Positions 44,406 to 53,800 of a stretch of 64,000 nt of DNA are shown here, piece by piece. Source of the stretch: JAAOIF01 sp965217125 (GTDB lineage Bacteria; Pseudomonadota; Gammaproteobacteria; PS1; Pseudothioglobaceae); the NCBI GenBank assembly GCA_965217125.1, contig OZ244244.1, positions 1,488,001 through 1,552,000 on the forward strand. Direction: 5' to 3'. The number at the start of each line of letters is the position of its first letter. Position 1 is the first letter of the stretch. The notes under the pieces were generated by a model. It was not told where the DNA came from. It made no database searches and saw nothing but the letters and a program-made list of their open reading frames with translations. The position numbers were made by a program, and so were the translations under genes.

Positions 44406-44417
44406 ATTAAATAATCC

Positions 44418-44774
44418 TTATTCCCACTCTAAGGCGCCTTTCTTCCATTCGAAAACAAAGCCCACCACCAATAAAAATAAAAAGATGCTCATACCAATAA
44501 AGCCAAACCAGCCAAGTTGAGATTGAACAACTGCCCAAGGAAACACAAAAGCAACTTCTAAATCGAATAGAATAAATAAAATTGCTACTAAATAATAGCG
44601 CACATTAAAATACATACGCGAGTCGTCAAAGGCGGGGAAACCGCACTCAAACTGGGAGTTTTTTTCTTCGTCTGGTTTGCTTGGCCCCAACAAATAGCCA
44701 ATTAACATTGGTCCAACGCCAAATGCAATCCCTAAAAAAATAAAAACCATAATAGGTAGATAGTTCTCTAACAC
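44418..44774 (-). CDS. nuoA: NADH:quinone oxidoreductase subunit A
   Basis: Three-helix membrane subunit, 118 aa. Start is GTG 44774 behind AAGG; the N terminus LENYLPIMVFIFLG fits the family. The conserved FECGFPAFDDSRMYFNVRYYL loop is present. First gene of the nuo operon. Confidence 0.96.
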   Translation of the reverse strand: MLENYLPIMVFIFLGIAFGVGPMLIGYLLGPSKPDEEKNSQFECGFPAFDDSRMYFNVRYYLVAILFILFDLEVAFVFPWAVVQSQLGWFGFIGMSIFLFLLVVGFVFEWKKGALEWE

Positions 44775-44804
44775 TCAATTACCTTAATTTGATAGAAGTT
44801 AAAT

Positions 44805-44810
44805 ATTATA
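44805..44810 (-). promoter_or_regulatory. Candidate -10 box of the nuo operon
   Basis: TATAAT on the minus strand, about 31 bp before the nuoA GTG, in the 133-bp gap after tldD. No convincing -35 is found at 16-18 bp, so an activator or another start is possible. Confidence 0.38.
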
Positions 44811-44907
44811 TCTAATTTGACAGCTATTTAGAGAGAAATACAGATTGGTTTATGTGTGTAGAGTTAAGCATTGTGTTACAAAAAAATATTTGTATTTTTT
44901 ACAAGAT

Positions 44908-46326
44908 TTATATTTGTGTGCCGCCGACAGTCAGTTCATCAATTTTCAAACTGGGCTGCCCGACCCCAACCGGCACGCTTTGACCGTCTTTACCGCAAAC
45001 ACCTACACCGCTATCAAGCCTCAAATCATTTGCCACCATTGAGATTTTTTTAAGCACTTTATCACCTGAGCCAATTAAAGTTGCGCCTTTTACTGGCGTG
45101 GTGATTTTGCCATTTTTTATTAAATAAGCCTCATTTGCTGAAAATACAAATTTACCTGAGGTAATATCGACTTGCCCGCCATCAAAATTCACCGCATAAA
45201 TACCATTATCGACTGAAGCAATCATCTCATCTAATGTGTCATTGCCATTTAGCATATAGGTATTGGTCATTCTTGGCATGGGAATATGGGCATAAGATTC
45301 GCGCCTTGCGTTGCCGGTCGATTTTTCATTCATTAATCCAGCATTTAATTTATCAAATAAATAACCTTTTAAAATACCATTTTCAATCAGTGTGGTGTTT
45401 TGGGTGGGCGTGCCTTCGTCGTCAATAGTAAGGCTGCCGCGTCTATTAGCCAAAGTGCCGTTATCAACAATAGTGCATTTTTCACTGGCGACCTGCTGAT
45501 TAATTCTACCCGTAAAAACTGAGGTTTTTTTGCGATTAAAATCACCTTCTAAGCCATGACCAATGGCTTCGTGTAATAACACACCGGGCCAGCCAGAGCC
45601 TAATATAACTGGCAATTTACCAGCAGGTGCAGCGCTAGCTTTAAGTGCTACCATAGCTTGGCGAATGGCTTCAAAAGTATAGACCTCAGCCAGATTATGA
45701 TCAATAAAATATCGATAATCATAGCGCCCGCCGCCACCGCTTGAGGCTTGTTCTATACGCCCATTATGCTCAACAATCACACTCACACTCACGCGTACCA
45801 TAGGGCGATAATCTTGTTGATAGACCGCATCAGTAGAGGCAATTAAAATTTCAGTATAAGCGCCCGATAAAGAGGCGCTGACTTGCTTGACTTTGGGCTC
45901 TTTTCTGGCGATTGAATCAATTTGTTTAAGTAAATCAACTTTCTCTTCTGAACTCAGGCTAGCGAGTGGATTAAGCCCGTTATATTTCGCCACATTTGGC
46001 ATTGTTTGAAAAGTTTGAATAGATTGGCTAACTTGCTGTTTAGCAATGCCTTTGGCAAAATTAACTGCCTGTTCAATGGCGCTAATATTTAAGTCATCCG
46101 AATAGGCAAACCCAGTTTGTTCGCCCTGAATTGTTCTTGCACCAACCCCATGGCTGATATGATAAGTGCCTGATTTAACAATGCCTTCTTCTAAAAACCA
46201 AGATTCAGCCACAGAATGTTGAAAATACAGGTCGGCATAGTTTGCGGCTTTAAGCAATAATGCACCGAGCAAATCGCTAATCTTATCTTTGCTTAGTTTG
46301 TGTTCGTCTAATAATTGTTCAATCAT
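44908..46326 (-). CDS. tldD: TldD metalloprotease subunit
   Basis: Partner of TldE/PmbA in a zinc protease that degrades unfolded peptides and matures some modified peptides. 472 aa; the metal motif HEAIGH is at residues 252-257, followed by GLEGDF. The TldE partner is not in this window. It lies upstream of nuoA on the same strand. Confidence 0.95.
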   Translation of the reverse strand: MIEQLLDEHKLSKDKISDLLGALLLKAANYADLYFQHSVAESWFLEEGIVKSGTYHISHGVGARTIQGEQTGFAYSDDLNISAIEQAVNFAKGIAKQQVSQSIQTFQTMPNVAKYNGLNPLASLSSEEKVDLLKQIDSIARKEPKVKQVSASLSGAYTEILIASTDAVYQQDYRPMVRVSVSVIVEHNGRIEQASSGGGGRYDYRYFIDHNLAEVYTFEAIRQAMVALKASAAPAGKLPVILGSGWPGVLLHEAIGHGLEGDFNRKKTSVFTGRINQQVASEKCTIVDNGTLANRRGSLTIDDEGTPTQNTTLIENGILKGYLFDKLNAGLMNEKSTGNARRESYAHIPMPRMTNTYMLNGNDTLDEMIASVDNGIYAVNFDGGQVDITSGKFVFSANEAYLIKNGKITTPVKGATLIGSGDKVLKKISMVANDLRLDSGVGVCGKDGQSVPVGVGQPSLKIDELTVGGTQI

Positions 46327-46868
46327 AATTATTTAAGTTATATTTTTGTAAAATTTTGCTTACTATTATCAAAACCAAAAATCGCCGTGCAAGCGATAGA
46401 CCTAACCCGATTTTGCTCTATTCTTGATTTTAACTTTCAATTTTCAACTATACAAATCTAAATTAAGTCTTCAACTCAACAGATATATCTCTATCAGTAC
46501 TAGCATTGCCATTAATAGGTCGGACTTTAAAAGAGTTATTATACTGTTAATGGATGTTTTGTTTTTTGTAATGAGCAAAAGCAGAGCAAAATTAAGAACA
46601 GCGCCATTAGGTTTGTTTGTGCGGTTGGTAATGCGACTTCAGTCGCATCTATGCTTGTATTGAGGATTGGAGCGATATTAAAATTTTGACCTCCTTATGT
46701 TTTGTATTATAAGGCTATCTTTGTGTCTAAGTTTATTAAACCATTACAGCCCTCTATTTTCTGCCCTCTGTTTTCTGCCCTCTGTTTTCTGCCCTCTGCT
46801 CTCTGTTCATTAGATTTGTTGGTGTTGGTAGAAAAAGCAGAGTAAAAATAATTACACTCTAACCCTAA
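46327..46868. repeat. Intergenic repeat region between giant gene and tldD
   Basis: No gene is supported. Contents: a terminator-like hairpin (46377-46397), an 8-bp perfect stem ATGCGACT/AGTCGCAT (46631-46648), a segment similar to 24898-24990 (shared words include AGCAGAGCAA, CATTAGGTTT and TTGAGGATT), and a 14-bp tandem repeat TTTTCTGCCCTCTG three times (46757-46798). The same families occur at 24547-25138. Confidence 0.83.
46377..46397 (-). terminator. Candidate intrinsic terminator upstream of tldD
   Basis: On the minus strand ATCGC-TTGCACG-GCGAT is followed by TTTTT. It would stop transcripts coming from the giant-protein gene before tldD. It shares sequence with the hairpin at 24873-24893. 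Confidence 0.5.
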
Positions 46869-49800
46869 TTATTTCCTATATGTATCTAAATAAGCCTTCA
46901 AATCTTTGGTTGTCTTTCTGTCAGTAGCGGCATCATTAGCAATGGTAGTATGTAAATTGTTAGCATTAGAGTTTAGTAAATATTTAAAGATAATCAATCC
47001 ATCATTAGGGGCAGCAAGAGAGTCATTGCCATCAACATCTAAAATAGTTCCTGCATTATCTAAATAAGCCTTCAACTGTGCTGTTGTTTTTCTGTCATCA
47101 GCAGCATTACTAGAAATAGTAGTATGTAAATTGTTAGCATTAGAGTTTAGTAAATATTTAAAGATAATCAAGCCATCATTAGAGGCATTAATAGTCCCAT
47201 TGCCATCAGCATCTAAGGAAAAACTTTTTACGACAATACTAATGGTTGCTGAATCACTGCCTTGTGAATTTGTGGCAATAATTGTATAAGCTGTTGCGCT
47301 ACTAATTTGTTGCGGTGTTCCGCTAATAGCACAACTATTAGCACTAACGCCAACATTTAAGCCAGCTGGTAAAGCTAGATTGCTTGCACAACTTTGAGCA
47401 GGGTCGCCTGAGTTGGTAAATTCTACAGGGCTAATCATAACCCCAGCATAGTATGCTTGTGTCCCTTCTATGTTTGCAATACTTGGTGCAATGGTAATCT
47501 GGCTAACAGAAATCTCCACAGTAGCTGAATCAGTGCCGGTTATGTTTGTGGCAGTAACTGTATATATTGTTGCTGATGCAGTGGCACTTGGTGTTCCTGA
47601 AATAGTTCCAGTCTCAGTGCTAAAAGACAGACCAGCACTAAGTGTATCTGAAATAGCATAAGAAGTTGGAGTTCCGCCATTATTTATAACTGTTATATTA
47701 GTAATAACCACATCAAGTTCAGCATTAACAGTAGTAGCTGAAATCTCAATGCTTGGAGCTACTGGATTAACAGTAATCTCAATGGTTGCTGTGCTACTGC
47801 CAGTTACATTGCTGGCAGTAACTGTGTATTTTGCTACTGCTACGGCAGTAGGTGTTCCTGAAATAGATCCAGTCTCAGTGCTAAAAGATAAATTATTATT
47901 AATTGTTGGTGAGATAGAATAAGTAGCAACCCCTCCAGTGTTTGTAGCGCTTATGTCAATATATATTCCAGCAACAGTGGTGATATTAGCAGGTAAAAAT
48001 ACAATGTTTGGAGCCTGTGGATTAACAGTAATCTCAATGGTTGCTGAATCAGTGCCAGTCACATTGCTGGCAGTAACTGTATATGTTGCCACTGTTACGG
48101 CAGTAGGTGTTCCTGAAATAGATCCAGTCTCAGTGCTAAAAGATAAATTATTAGTAATTGTCGGTGCAATAGAATATAAATCAGCAACTCCGCCAGTGTT
48201 TGTAGCAACTATATCAACATATATTCCAACAACAGCGGTGATATTAGCAGGTGAAAATGCAATAATTGGAGCTGCTGGATTAACGGTAATGCTAAGGGTG
48301 GCTGAATCACTGTTAGTTACATTTGTGGCAGTGATTGTATATATTTGTAGTGTTGCGGCGGCACTCGGCATTCCTGAAATAACTCCAGTGGTAGTGCTAA
48401 AAGACAAATCATTGTCAATTGCTGGTGATATAGAATAAGTAGCAACTCCTCCAGTGTTTGTAGCGCGTATATCAATATATATTCCAACAGTAGCAGTAAT
48501 AGAAGCAGGTAAAAATGCAATATTTGGAGCTGTATAAGCACTATTAGCAGTATTGACAATTTTATCTACCCATCCTGTATCATTACCGCTCTCTACATGG
48601 CGATCTTTAGTATAACACCATTTTAAAACTTTCTCGCCAGCACTTAACATATAAGATTTTTGATGCCAATCTATGTTGCCACTAATTTTGTCACTTTGCT
48701 CACTATCATCAATATAAAATCGTAAATAATCATCGCTTTCTGATGATACTTTCCAATGAAAACTCAAATCACTAGAGCCAGCAACAGTTGTTTGCACACA
48801 AGATTGCTGTTCATGGTCAATATCACCACTTTGGGCGGCATCGCTATCATAATAAAATGTTTGCGTTTGTCCAAACCAATTAGCATCGCCCGAGCTTGTA
48901 AAAGATAAATTAGTATTATCTACGGCATCTGCTATCAGCAATGATGATATATAGCCTGAGGCATAATCACTGTAATTACCACAAGCAACACTGCCAACTA
49001 AGCCGGTGCAAGCCTTTATTTTGTAATAATAAATATTGCTTATTGTTGGCGAAGTATCGTTATAGGACAAAGATTGGCTGTTTGCAATTTGTAAATAAGT
49101 GCCATTTTCACTGGTAGAACGATAAATTGCATAAGTTGCAGCGCTACTAACGCTATCCCAAGACACTTGGACATAAGATGTATAACTGCCGTTTGAGGCA
49201 CTAACATTGCTTGGGGCTGAAATAGAACTATCATTAGTAGCATGGACAATTTTATCTACCCATACTGCATCACTGCCATTATCATACAGGATATTTTTAA
49301 TGTAGCACCATTTTAAAGTCTTATTGCCAGCACTTAGCTGATAAAATTTTTGCTGCCAATCTGTGTCGCCGCTAATTCTGCCACTTTGCTCACTATCATC
49401 AATATAAAATCGAAAATAATCATAATTATGTGATGATGCTTTCCAATAAAAACTCAAATCACTAGAGCCGGCAACAGTTGTTTGCATACAAGATTGCTGA
49501 GAATCGTCAATATCACCACTTTGAGCAGCATCGCTATCATAATAAAATGTTTGCGTTTGTCCAAACCAATTAGCATCGCCTGAGCTTGTAAAAGATAAAT
49601 TAGTATTGTCTATGGCATCTGCTATCGGCACTGATGGTAGATAACCTGAATCATAACCATCATTACTACCACAAGTAAGATTACCGAACGATCCAGTGCA
49701 AGCCTTTATTTTGTAATAATAAGTAGTGGCTGCTTTGGCTAAGGTGTCATCATAAGGCGAGGATGGGGTAGTTGCGATTTGTAAATAAATGCCATCTGCA

Positions 49801-52800
49801 CTGGTAGAACGATAAATTACATAAGTTGCAGTGCTACTAACGCTATCCCAAGATACTCTGACATAAGATGTATAACTGCCGTTTGAGGCACTAACATTAG
49901 CTGGGGCTGGGATAGAGGTATTAGCAGTATTGACAATTTTATCTACCCATCCTGCATCACTGCCACTATCATCAGAGTAATCTTTAGTGTAGCACCATTT
50001 TAAAACTTTCTCGCCAGCACTTAACACATAAGATTTTTGCTGCCAATCTGTGTCGCCGCTAATTTTGCTTTGCTCACTACCATCAATATAAAATCGTAAA
50101 TAATCATAATCGCTTTCTGATGATACTTTCCAATGAAAACTCAAATCATTAGAGTCGGCAAAAGTTGTTTGCATACAAGATTGCTGAGAACCGCCAATAT
50201 CACCACTTTGGGCGGCATCACTATCATAATAAAATGTTTGCGTTTGCCCAAACCAATTAGCATCGCCCGAGCCTGTAAAAGATAAGTTAGTATTATCTAC
50301 AGCATCTGCTATAGGCACTGATGGTAGATAGCCTGAGGCATAATCACTGTAATTACTACAAGCAACACTGCCAACTAAGCCGGTGCAAGCCTTTATTTTG
50401 TAATAATAAGTAGTTCCTGCTGCTGCCAAAGTGTCATTATAGGGCGAGGATGGACTGTCTGCAATTTGTGAATAAATGCCATCTGCACTGGTAGAACGAT
50501 AAATTACATAAGTTGCAGTGCTACTAACGCTATCCCAAGACACTTGGACATAAGATGTATAACTGCCGTTTGAGGCACTAACCCCAATTGGGGCTGGGAT
50601 GGAGCTATCATTAACAGCATAGACAATTTTATCTATCCATGCTGCATCACTGCCAATATCACCAGAGGAATCTTTAGTGTAGCACCATTTTAAAACTTTC
50701 TCGCCAGCACTTAACACATAAGATTTTTGCTGCCAATCTATGTTGCCGCTAATTGCGCCACTTTGCTCGCTATCATCAATATAAAATCGTAAATAATCAT
50801 CATTATATTTTGATGATACTTTCCAATAAAAACTCAAATCACTAGAGCCAGCAACAGTTGTTTGCATACAAGATTGCTGAGAATCGCCAATATCACCACT
50901 TTGGGCGGCATCGCTATCATAATAAAATGTTTGTGTTTGCCAAAACCAATTAGCATCGCCTGAGCTTGTAAAAGATAAGTTAGTATTATCTATGGCATCT
51001 GCTATCAGCGCTGATGATATATAGCCTGAGGCATAATTACTATAACCGCCACAAGCAACACTGCCAACTGAGCCGGTGCAAGCCTTTATTTTGTAATAAT
51101 AAGTAATACCTATTGCGGCTGAAGTGTCATTATAGGGCGAAGATGGGCTGTCTGCAATTTGTGAATAAGTGCCATCTGCACTGGTAGAACGATAAATTGC
51201 ATAAGTTGCAGTGCTACTAACGCTATCCCAAGACACCTGGACATGAGATGTATAACTGCCGTTTGAGGCACTAACATTGCTTGGGGCTGAAATAGAACTA
51301 TCATTAGTAGCATGGGCAATTTTATCTACCCATCCTGTATCACTACCGCCCTCTACAAAGGGATCTTTATTATAACACCATTTTAAAGCCTTATCACCAG
51401 CACTTAGCTGATAAAATTTTTGCTGCCAATCTATGTCGCCGCTAATTTTGCCACTTTGCTCACTATCATCAATATAAAATCGTAAATAATCATATCTATA
51501 TTCTGATGATACTTTCCAATAAAAGCTCAAATCACTAGAGCCAGCAACAGTTGTTTGCATACAAGATTGCTGAGAACCGCCAATATCACCACTTTGGGCG
51601 GCATCGCTATCATAATAAAATGTTTGTGTTTGCCTAAACCAATTAACATCGCCCGAGCCTGTAAAAAATAAGCTGGCATTATCTACAGCATCTGCTATCG
51701 GCACTGATGATATATAGCCTGAGGCATAATCACTATAATTACTACAAGCAATACTGCCAACTGAGCCGGTGCAAGCCTTTATTTTGTAATAATTAACACT
51801 TGCTACTGCCAGAGTGTCATTATAGGGCGAGGATGGACTGTCTGCAATTTGTGAATAAGTGCCATTTTCACTGGTAGAACGATAAATTACATAAGTTGCA
51901 GTGCTACTAACGCTATCCCAAGACACTTGGACATGAGATGTATAATTGCCGTTTGAGGCACTAACATTGCTTGGGGCTGAAATAGAACTATCATTAGTAG
52001 CATGGACAATTTTATCTACCCATCCTGTATCACTACCGCCCTCTATAAAGATATCTTTAGTATAGCACCATTTTAAAGCCTTATCACCAGCACTTAGCTG
52101 ATAAAATTTTTGCTGCCAATCTGTGTCGCCGCTAATTTTGTCATTTTGTTCAATATTATCAATATAAAATCGTAAGTAATCATCATTGTAATTTACTGAT
52201 GATATTTTCCAATAAAAGCTCAAATCACTAGATCCAGTAACAGTTGTTTGCATACAAGATTGCTGAGAATGGTCGATATCACCACTTTGAGCGGCATCGC
52301 TATCATAATAAAATGTTTGTGTTTGCCCAAACCAATTAGCATCGCCCGAGCCTGTAAAAGATAAATTAGTATTGTCTATGGCATCTGCTATTGGCACTGA
52401 TGGTAGATAGCCTGAGGCATAATCACTGTAATTACCACAAGCAACACTGCCAACTGAGCCGGTACACGCCTTTATTTTGTAATAATAAGTAGTTCCTGCT
52501 GCTGCTGAAGTATCATTATAGGGTGAGGATGGGCTGTCTGCAATTTGTAAATAAGTGCCATTTTCACTGGTAGAACGATAAACCGTATAACTTGCAACAC
52601 TACTAATACTATCCCAAGACACTTGGACATAAGATGTATAACTGCCGTTTGAGGCGCTAACATTGCTTGGGGCTGAAATAGAACTATCATTAGTAGCATG
52701 GACAATTTTATCTACCCATCCCATATCACCATTAAAATAAGATTCATGTTTATTATAGCACCATTTTAAAACTTTCTCGCCAGCACTTAACACATAAGAT

Positions 52801-53489
52801 TTTTGCTGCCAATCTATTTCGCCACTAATTTTGCCACTTTGTTCAATATCATCAATATAAAAGCGTAAATAACCAGCAAAACCCTCTGATGATACTTTCC
52901 AATAAAAACTCAAATCACTAGAGCCAGCAACAGTTGTTTGCATACAAGATTGCTGTTTATCGTCAATATTGCCACTTTGGGCGGCATCGCTATCATAATA
53001 AAATGTTTGTGTTTGTCCAAACCAATTAGCATCGCCCGAGCTTGTAAAAGATAAGTTAGTATTGTCTATGGCATCTGCTATCGGCACTGATGATATATAG
53101 CCTGAGGCATAATCACTATAATTACCACAAGCAATACTGCCAACTGAGCCGGTGCACGCCTTTATTTTGTAATAATAAGTAGTTCCTGCTGCTGCTGAAG
53201 TATCATTATAGGGTGAGGATGGGCTATCTGCAATTTGTAAATAAGTGCCATTTTCACTGGTAGAACGATAAATTGCATAAGTTGTAGCGCTACTAACGCT
53301 ATCCCAAGACACTTGGACATAAGATGTATAACTGCCGTTTGAGGCACTAACTCCAGTTGGTGCTGGAATGCTTGATGCATTAACACCGCCAGATATGCTC
53401 AATAAACTTAAAACAAAAATAGTTCTTAGCCAAGCCTTTTTAATTGAATTTGGATAAATAAGAAATATTACTGATAAGCATTTTTTCAT
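46869..53489 (-). CDS. Giant exported FN3/Ig-repeat protein, 2206 aa
   Basis: A signal peptide with a long N region (hydrophobic TIFVLSLLSISGGVNA, residues ~24-39) is followed by seven ~231-residue units. Each has an FN3 domain (VSASNGSYTSYVQVSWDS ... YYYKIKAC) and a beta-sandwich module (ANWFGQTQTFYYDSDAAQSG ... LSFYWKVSSE ... WCYTKD ... GWVDKIV) with a conserved Cys pair (QQSCMQ and KWCY). Then five putative-Ig domains (SFSTETGSISGTP type) and two EF-hand/dockerin-like repeats (DADGNGTINASNDGLIIFKY) end the chain. No enzyme domain is seen. Likely a secreted or surface adhesin-like protein; target unknown. Confidence 0.85.
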   Translation of the reverse strand: MKKCLSVIFLIYPNSIKKAWLRTIFVLSLLSISGGVNASSIPAPTGVSASNGSYTSYVQVSWDSVSSATTYAIYRSTSENGTYLQIADSPSSPYNDTSAAAGTTYYYKIKACTGSVGSIACGNYSDYASGYISSVPIADAIDNTNLSFTSSGDANWFGQTQTFYYDSDAAQSGNIDDKQQSCMQTTVAGSSDLSFYWKVSSEGFAGYLRFYIDDIEQSGKISGEIDWQQKSYVLSAGEKVLKWCYNKHESYFNGDMGWVDKIVHATNDSSISAPSNVSASNGSYTSYVQVSWDSISSVASYTVYRSTSENGTYLQIADSPSSPYNDTSAAAGTTYYYKIKACTGSVGSVACGNYSDYASGYLPSVPIADAIDNTNLSFTGSGDANWFGQTQTFYYDSDAAQSGDIDHSQQSCMQTTVTGSSDLSFYWKISSVNYNDDYLRFYIDNIEQNDKISGDTDWQQKFYQLSAGDKALKWCYTKDIFIEGGSDTGWVDKIVHATNDSSISAPSNVSASNGNYTSHVQVSWDSVSSTATYVIYRSTSENGTYSQIADSPSSPYNDTLAVASVNYYKIKACTGSVGSIACSNYSDYASGYISSVPIADAVDNASLFFTGSGDVNWFRQTQTFYYDSDAAQSGDIGGSQQSCMQTTVAGSSDLSFYWKVSSEYRYDYLRFYIDDSEQSGKISGDIDWQQKFYQLSAGDKALKWCYNKDPFVEGGSDTGWVDKIAHATNDSSISAPSNVSASNGSYTSHVQVSWDSVSSTATYAIYRSTSADGTYSQIADSPSSPYNDTSAAIGITYYYKIKACTGSVGSVACGGYSNYASGYISSALIADAIDNTNLSFTSSGDANWFWQTQTFYYDSDAAQSGDIGDSQQSCMQTTVAGSSDLSFYWKVSSKYNDDYLRFYIDDSEQSGAISGNIDWQQKSYVLSAGEKVLKWCYTKDSSGDIGSDAAWIDKIVYAVNDSSIPAPIGVSASNGSYTSYVQVSWDSVSSTATYVIYRSTSADGIYSQIADSPSSPYNDTLAAAGTTYYYKIKACTGLVGSVACSNYSDYASGYLPSVPIADAVDNTNLSFTGSGDANWFGQTQTFYYDSDAAQSGDIGGSQQSCMQTTFADSNDLSFHWKVSSESDYDYLRFYIDGSEQSKISGDTDWQQKSYVLSAGEKVLKWCYTKDYSDDSGSDAGWVDKIVNTANTSIPAPANVSASNGSYTSYVRVSWDSVSSTATYVIYRSTSADGIYLQIATTPSSPYDDTLAKAATTYYYKIKACTGSFGNLTCGSNDGYDSGYLPSVPIADAIDNTNLSFTSSGDANWFGQTQTFYYDSDAAQSGDIDDSQQSCMQTTVAGSSDLSFYWKASSHNYDYFRFYIDDSEQSGRISGDTDWQQKFYQLSAGNKTLKWCYIKNILYDNGSDAVWVDKIVHATNDSSISAPSNVSASNGSYTSYVQVSWDSVSSAATYAIYRSTSENGTYLQIANSQSLSYNDTSPTISNIYYYKIKACTGLVGSVACGNYSDYASGYISSLLIADAVDNTNLSFTSSGDANWFGQTQTFYYDSDAAQSGDIDHEQQSCVQTTVAGSSDLSFHWKVSSESDDYLRFYIDDSEQSDKISGNIDWHQKSYMLSAGEKVLKWCYTKDRHVESGNDTGWVDKIVNTANSAYTAPNIAFLPASITATVGIYIDIRATNTGGVATYSISPAIDNDLSFSTTTGVISGMPSAAATLQIYTITATNVTNSDSATLSITVNPAAPIIAFSPANITAVVGIYVDIVATNTGGVADLYSIAPTITNNLSFSTETGSISGTPTAVTVATYTVTASNVTGTDSATIEITVNPQAPNIVFLPANITTVAGIYIDISATNTGGVATYSISPTINNNLSFSTETGSISGTPTAVAVAKYTVTASNVTGSSTATIEITVNPVAPSIEISATTVNAELDVVITNITVINNGGTPTSYAISDTLSAGLSFSTETGTISGTPSATASATIYTVTATNITGTDSATVEISVSQITIAPSIANIEGTQAYYAGVMISPVEFTNSGDPAQSCASNLALPAGLNVGVSANSCAISGTPQQISSATAYTIIATNSQGSDSATISIVVKSFSLDADGNGTINASNDGLIIFKYLLNSNANNLHTTISSNAADDRKTTAQLKAYLDNAGTILDVDGNDSLAAPNDGLIIFKYLLNSNANNLHTTIANDAATDRKTTKDLKAYLDTYRK
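48540..53380 (-). repeat. Seven ~695-bp coding repeats
   Basis: Tandem units encoding FN3 plus beta-sandwich modules. Units 1-6 pair in order with units 2-7 of the neighbouring giant gene, and unit 7 with its unit 11, by shared variants such as SVASYTVYR (unit 2/3) and FGNLTCGSNDGY (unit 6/7). Confidence 0.85.
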
Positions 53490-53800
53490 AAACTATGTAT
53501 TGATAATGATTTGAGTAATTTGAAAAAGATTATACACATTTTACAAGCTTGCAATATCTAATTTACTTGAAAAGAAACTAAGACCTGAACCCTCTTACGG
53601 ACGGAAATTCTTATAAAAAGAAGATTTTGCCTTGTTATTTTTATCTAAATTTATCTAAATAAGCCTTCAACTGTGGGGTTGTTTTTCTGCCCTCCATTGC
53701 ATTACTAGAAATTGTAGTATGTAAATTGTTGGCATTAGAGTTTAGTAAATATTTAAAGATAATCAATCCATCATTAGAGGCATTAATAGTCTGATTGCCA
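53400..53800 (-). repeat. Inter-giant junction repeat, copy 1
   Basis: The intergenic ~150 bp, the following signal-peptide codons and the preceding dockerin codons are nearly identical to about 63270-63670. The shared part includes a TATAAT at 53529-53534 (minus strand) that may be the -10 of the downstream giant gene. The block marks tandem duplication of whole genes. Confidence 0.85.
53529..53534 (-). promoter_or_regulatory. Candidate -10 box of the 2206-aa gene
   Basis: TATAAT on the minus strand ~40 bp before the ATG, conserved at the same place upstream of the next giant gene (63400-63405). The -35 region has no clear match. Confidence 0.35.

Noticed and set aside
46424..46663. 79-codon plus-strand frame before the giant gene
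   Set aside because: It overlaps dispersed repeat sequence and has no ribosome binding site or recognisable domain.
47938..48438. Long plus-strand open frame (166 codons) opposite the giant gene
   Set aside because: It is antisense to the Ig-like repeats; its low-stop character comes from the Ser/Thr/Asn-rich codons on the other strand. No start signal or family similarity.
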